Shown piece after piece: positions 41,490 to 42,640 of a DNA stretch of 42,640 nucleotides (positions within the stretch are counted from its first letter, which is position 1; each line of letters begins with the position of its first letter). The translations under genes were made by a program, and so were the position numbers. Source of the stretch: Acidimicrobiales bacterium (GTDB taxonomy: Bacteria; Actinomycetota; Acidimicrobiia; Acidimicrobiales; RAAP-2). A model generated the notes under the pieces. It worked only from the letters and a program-made list of their open reading frames with translations, had not been told where the DNA came from and ran no database searches. The DNA is taken from assembly GCA_030039755.1 (NCBI GenBank), contig JASHUY010000122.1, positions 1-42,640 on the forward strand. Direction: 5' to 3'.

Positions 41490-41514
41490 GCCGGCCGACC
41501 GCTCGACGGCCGGC
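41490..41514. promoter_or_regulatory. Inverted repeat in the divergent aminotransferase/iclR region
   Basis: GCCGGCC-N11-GGCCGGC, a perfect 7-base inverted repeat, lies 26 bases upstream of the IclR-type gene in the 217-base gap between divergent genes. It could be an operator for that regulator; GC-rich symmetric words are common here, so this is tentative. Confidence 0.35.
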
Positions 41515-41539
41515 GTCCGCCCCGCGGGAGGGAGGACCT

Positions 41540-42358
41540 GTGTCGAGCCGTGGACGTCCGCAGGCTTCGGGGCGCACGTACCTGGTCGCCTCGGTCGACC
41601 ACGCGCTCCAGCTGCTCGCGGCGTTCCAGGACCATCCGTCGCTCGCCGTTCGGGAGAGCGCCGAGCTTCTCGGCGTCGCGCCGTCGACGGCGCACCGGCT
41701 GCTCACGACGATGCAAGCGAGCGGTTTCGTGGTCCAGGACCCTGTGACCCGTCGCTACAGCGCCGGCCCCGCCCTCGTCGCGGTGGCGCTCGCGTCGCTG
41801 CAACGCATCGACGTCGGGAGGGTTGCCCGTCCCCATCTCTCGGCGCTTGCCGCCGAGACGCGTGAGACCGTCAGCCTGGCGGTCTCCGAAGGCGCGACCA
41901 TCCGGTTCATCGACTCCGTCGAAGGTCCCGACGTCGTGCGGGTGAGGTCCCGGACGGGGCTCGCCGTGCCCGCGCACACCTCTGCTGCGGGCAAGGCCCT
42001 CCTCGCCGGGCTGGGCCGCGACGAGCTTCTCCGCCTGTACCCGACGACGCGCCTGCAACGGCGCACCCCGCACTCGATCGGATCCCGCACGCTGCTGCTC
42101 CGGGAGCTCGAAGACGTCCGCAGACTCGGCTACGCCACCTCACTCGAGGAGAGCTCGCCGGGTCTCGCCTCGGTCGCCGTGGGCATCGGCGACGTGCGCG
42201 GCCGTGTGATCGCTGCGCTCGCCGTCCTGGTGCCCGCCGAACGTCTGGACACCCACCGGACCGAGCACATCGCCGTCGCGGCACGCGGGCGCGCGAAGCG
42301 GATCGAGGCGGAGCTGACCTCGGCGCGCGACGCGCCGCGCCAAGTGGAGCGTGGCTGA
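41540..42358 (+). CDS. IclR-family transcriptional regulator
   Basis: A 272-residue regulator. The N-terminal winged helix is SVDHALQLLAAFQDHPSLAV, then RESAELLGVAPSTAHRLLTTMQASGFV. The effector-binding half contains the family's RSRTGLAVPAHTSAAGKALLAGL and the late EESSPGLASVAVGI. IclR proteins bind small carboxylic acids and usually control a divergent or adjacent catabolic operon. The gene is divergent from the class III aminotransferase/epimerase pair, its likely target. The GTG at 41540 has GGAGG five to six bases upstream. Confidence 0.9.
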   Translation: MSSRGRPQASGRTYLVASVDHALQLLAAFQDHPSLAVRESAELLGVAPSTAHRLLTTMQASGFVVQDPVTRRYSAGPALVAVALASLQRIDVGRVARPHLSALAAETRETVSLAVSEGATIRFIDSVEGPDVVRVRSRTGLAVPAHTSAAGKALLAGLGRDELLRLYPTTRLQRRTPHSIGSRTLLLRELEDVRRLGYATSLEESSPGLASVAVGIGDVRGRVIAALAVLVPAERLDTHRTEHIAVAARGRAKRIEAELTSARDAPRQVERG

Positions 42359-42401
42359 GAGGGGACTGCGCGATCACTCGACGCGGTCGGTCGACGCGGT
42401 G

Positions 42402-42640
42402 TCACTCGAAGGGGATGGCGCTGTATTCGGCCAGCTTCGCCAACGGGTGGCTCGCGTCGACCTTGCGGATCGTGCCCGACTTGGAGCGCATGACGAGGGA
42501 TTGGGTGTTCGCACCCAGGCTGTGGAACCGGACACCCTGGAGCAGCTCGCCGTCGGTGATCCCCGTGGCCGCGAAGAAGCAGTTGTCCCCCTGGACGAGG
42601 TCGTCGGTGAGCAGCACCGCGTCGACGTCGTAGCCGTCGC
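42402..42640 (-). CDS. glpX: Fructose-1,6-bisphosphatase class II, C-terminal part (runs off window)
   Basis: The visible 79 or so residues match the end of Glp[21 protein letters not shown], then [12 protein letters not shown], then [20 protein letters not shown]. The N-terminal metal- and substrate-binding part lies beyond the window edge. GlpX removes the 1-phosphate from fructose-1,6-bisphosphate in gluconeogenesis and is the main such enzyme in many actinobacteria. Confidence 0.88.
   Translation of the reverse strand, partial: DGYDVDAVLLTDDLVQGDNCFFAATGITDGELLQGVRFHSLGANTQSLVMRSKSGTIRKVDASHPLAKLAEYSAIPFE

Overview
The window is high-GC, densely packed chromosomal DNA. It has frequent GTG starts, many ATGA/GTGA stop-start overlaps, a LuxR-type ATPase regulator, a DHA2 drug exporter, and IclR and TetR regulators. 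This fits an actinobacterium (Actinomycetota), possibly an Acidimicrobiia- or Thermoleophilia-like lineage. No rRNA, tRNA, integrase or transposase is visible, so a closer placement is not possible.

Region 1 (1-1400) looks less GC-rich and broken. It holds the tail of a VapB-like antitoxin overlapping a shrunken VapC/PIN toxin, which runs directly into an N-terminally truncated phage-tail-lysozyme domain, followed by a small cysteine-rich secreted protein. Region 2 (1550-9368) carries a diguanylate cyclase, a TetR repressor divergent from a DHA2 exporter with an operator cluster between them, a tiny Pro/Ala/Arg-rich protein and a 1020-residue LuxR-family ATPase regulator.

Region 3 (9396-26127) reads as one catabolic island. 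It contains a peptide-type ABC importer (binding protein, two permeases, two ATPases) ending in an N,N-dimethylformamidase-like protein, an FAD oxidoreductase coupled to a C45 Ntn-hydrolase, an ADP-forming acyl-CoA synthetase coupled to a GNAT and a nitrilase-fold amidase, and a divergent TetR/enoyl-CoA hydratase/YtcJ-type amidohydrolase operon. Four unrelated C-N-hydrolase folds together with an importer and CoA chemistry suggest uptake and breakdown of an amide-bearing compound. Similar palindromes at two of the promoters point to the local TetR.

Region 4 (26177-28731) is a same-strand run of MOSC protein, S4 RNA-binding protein, sulfite-oxidase-fold molybdoenzyme and FAD/NAD reductase. A 676-base gap follows, with a six-copy tandem repeat and one possible small gene. 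Region 5 (29408-32110) is a polar amino acid ABC importer.

Region 6 (32188-42640) begins with the most striking item. A thioredoxin-fold/TPR protein has an in-frame TGA exactly where the first cysteine of the CxxC motif belongs (Sec-Gly-Gly-Cys), with a good Shine-Dalgarno and intact coding on both sides: a candidate selenoprotein. Then come a GabT-like aminotransferase, an MFS transporter, ornithine carbamoyltransferase, an alpha/beta hydrolase, a DUF4395 membrane protein, ClpS, an HpnA-like epimerase coupled to a second class III aminotransferase, an IclR regulator and the C-terminus of GlpX running off the window.
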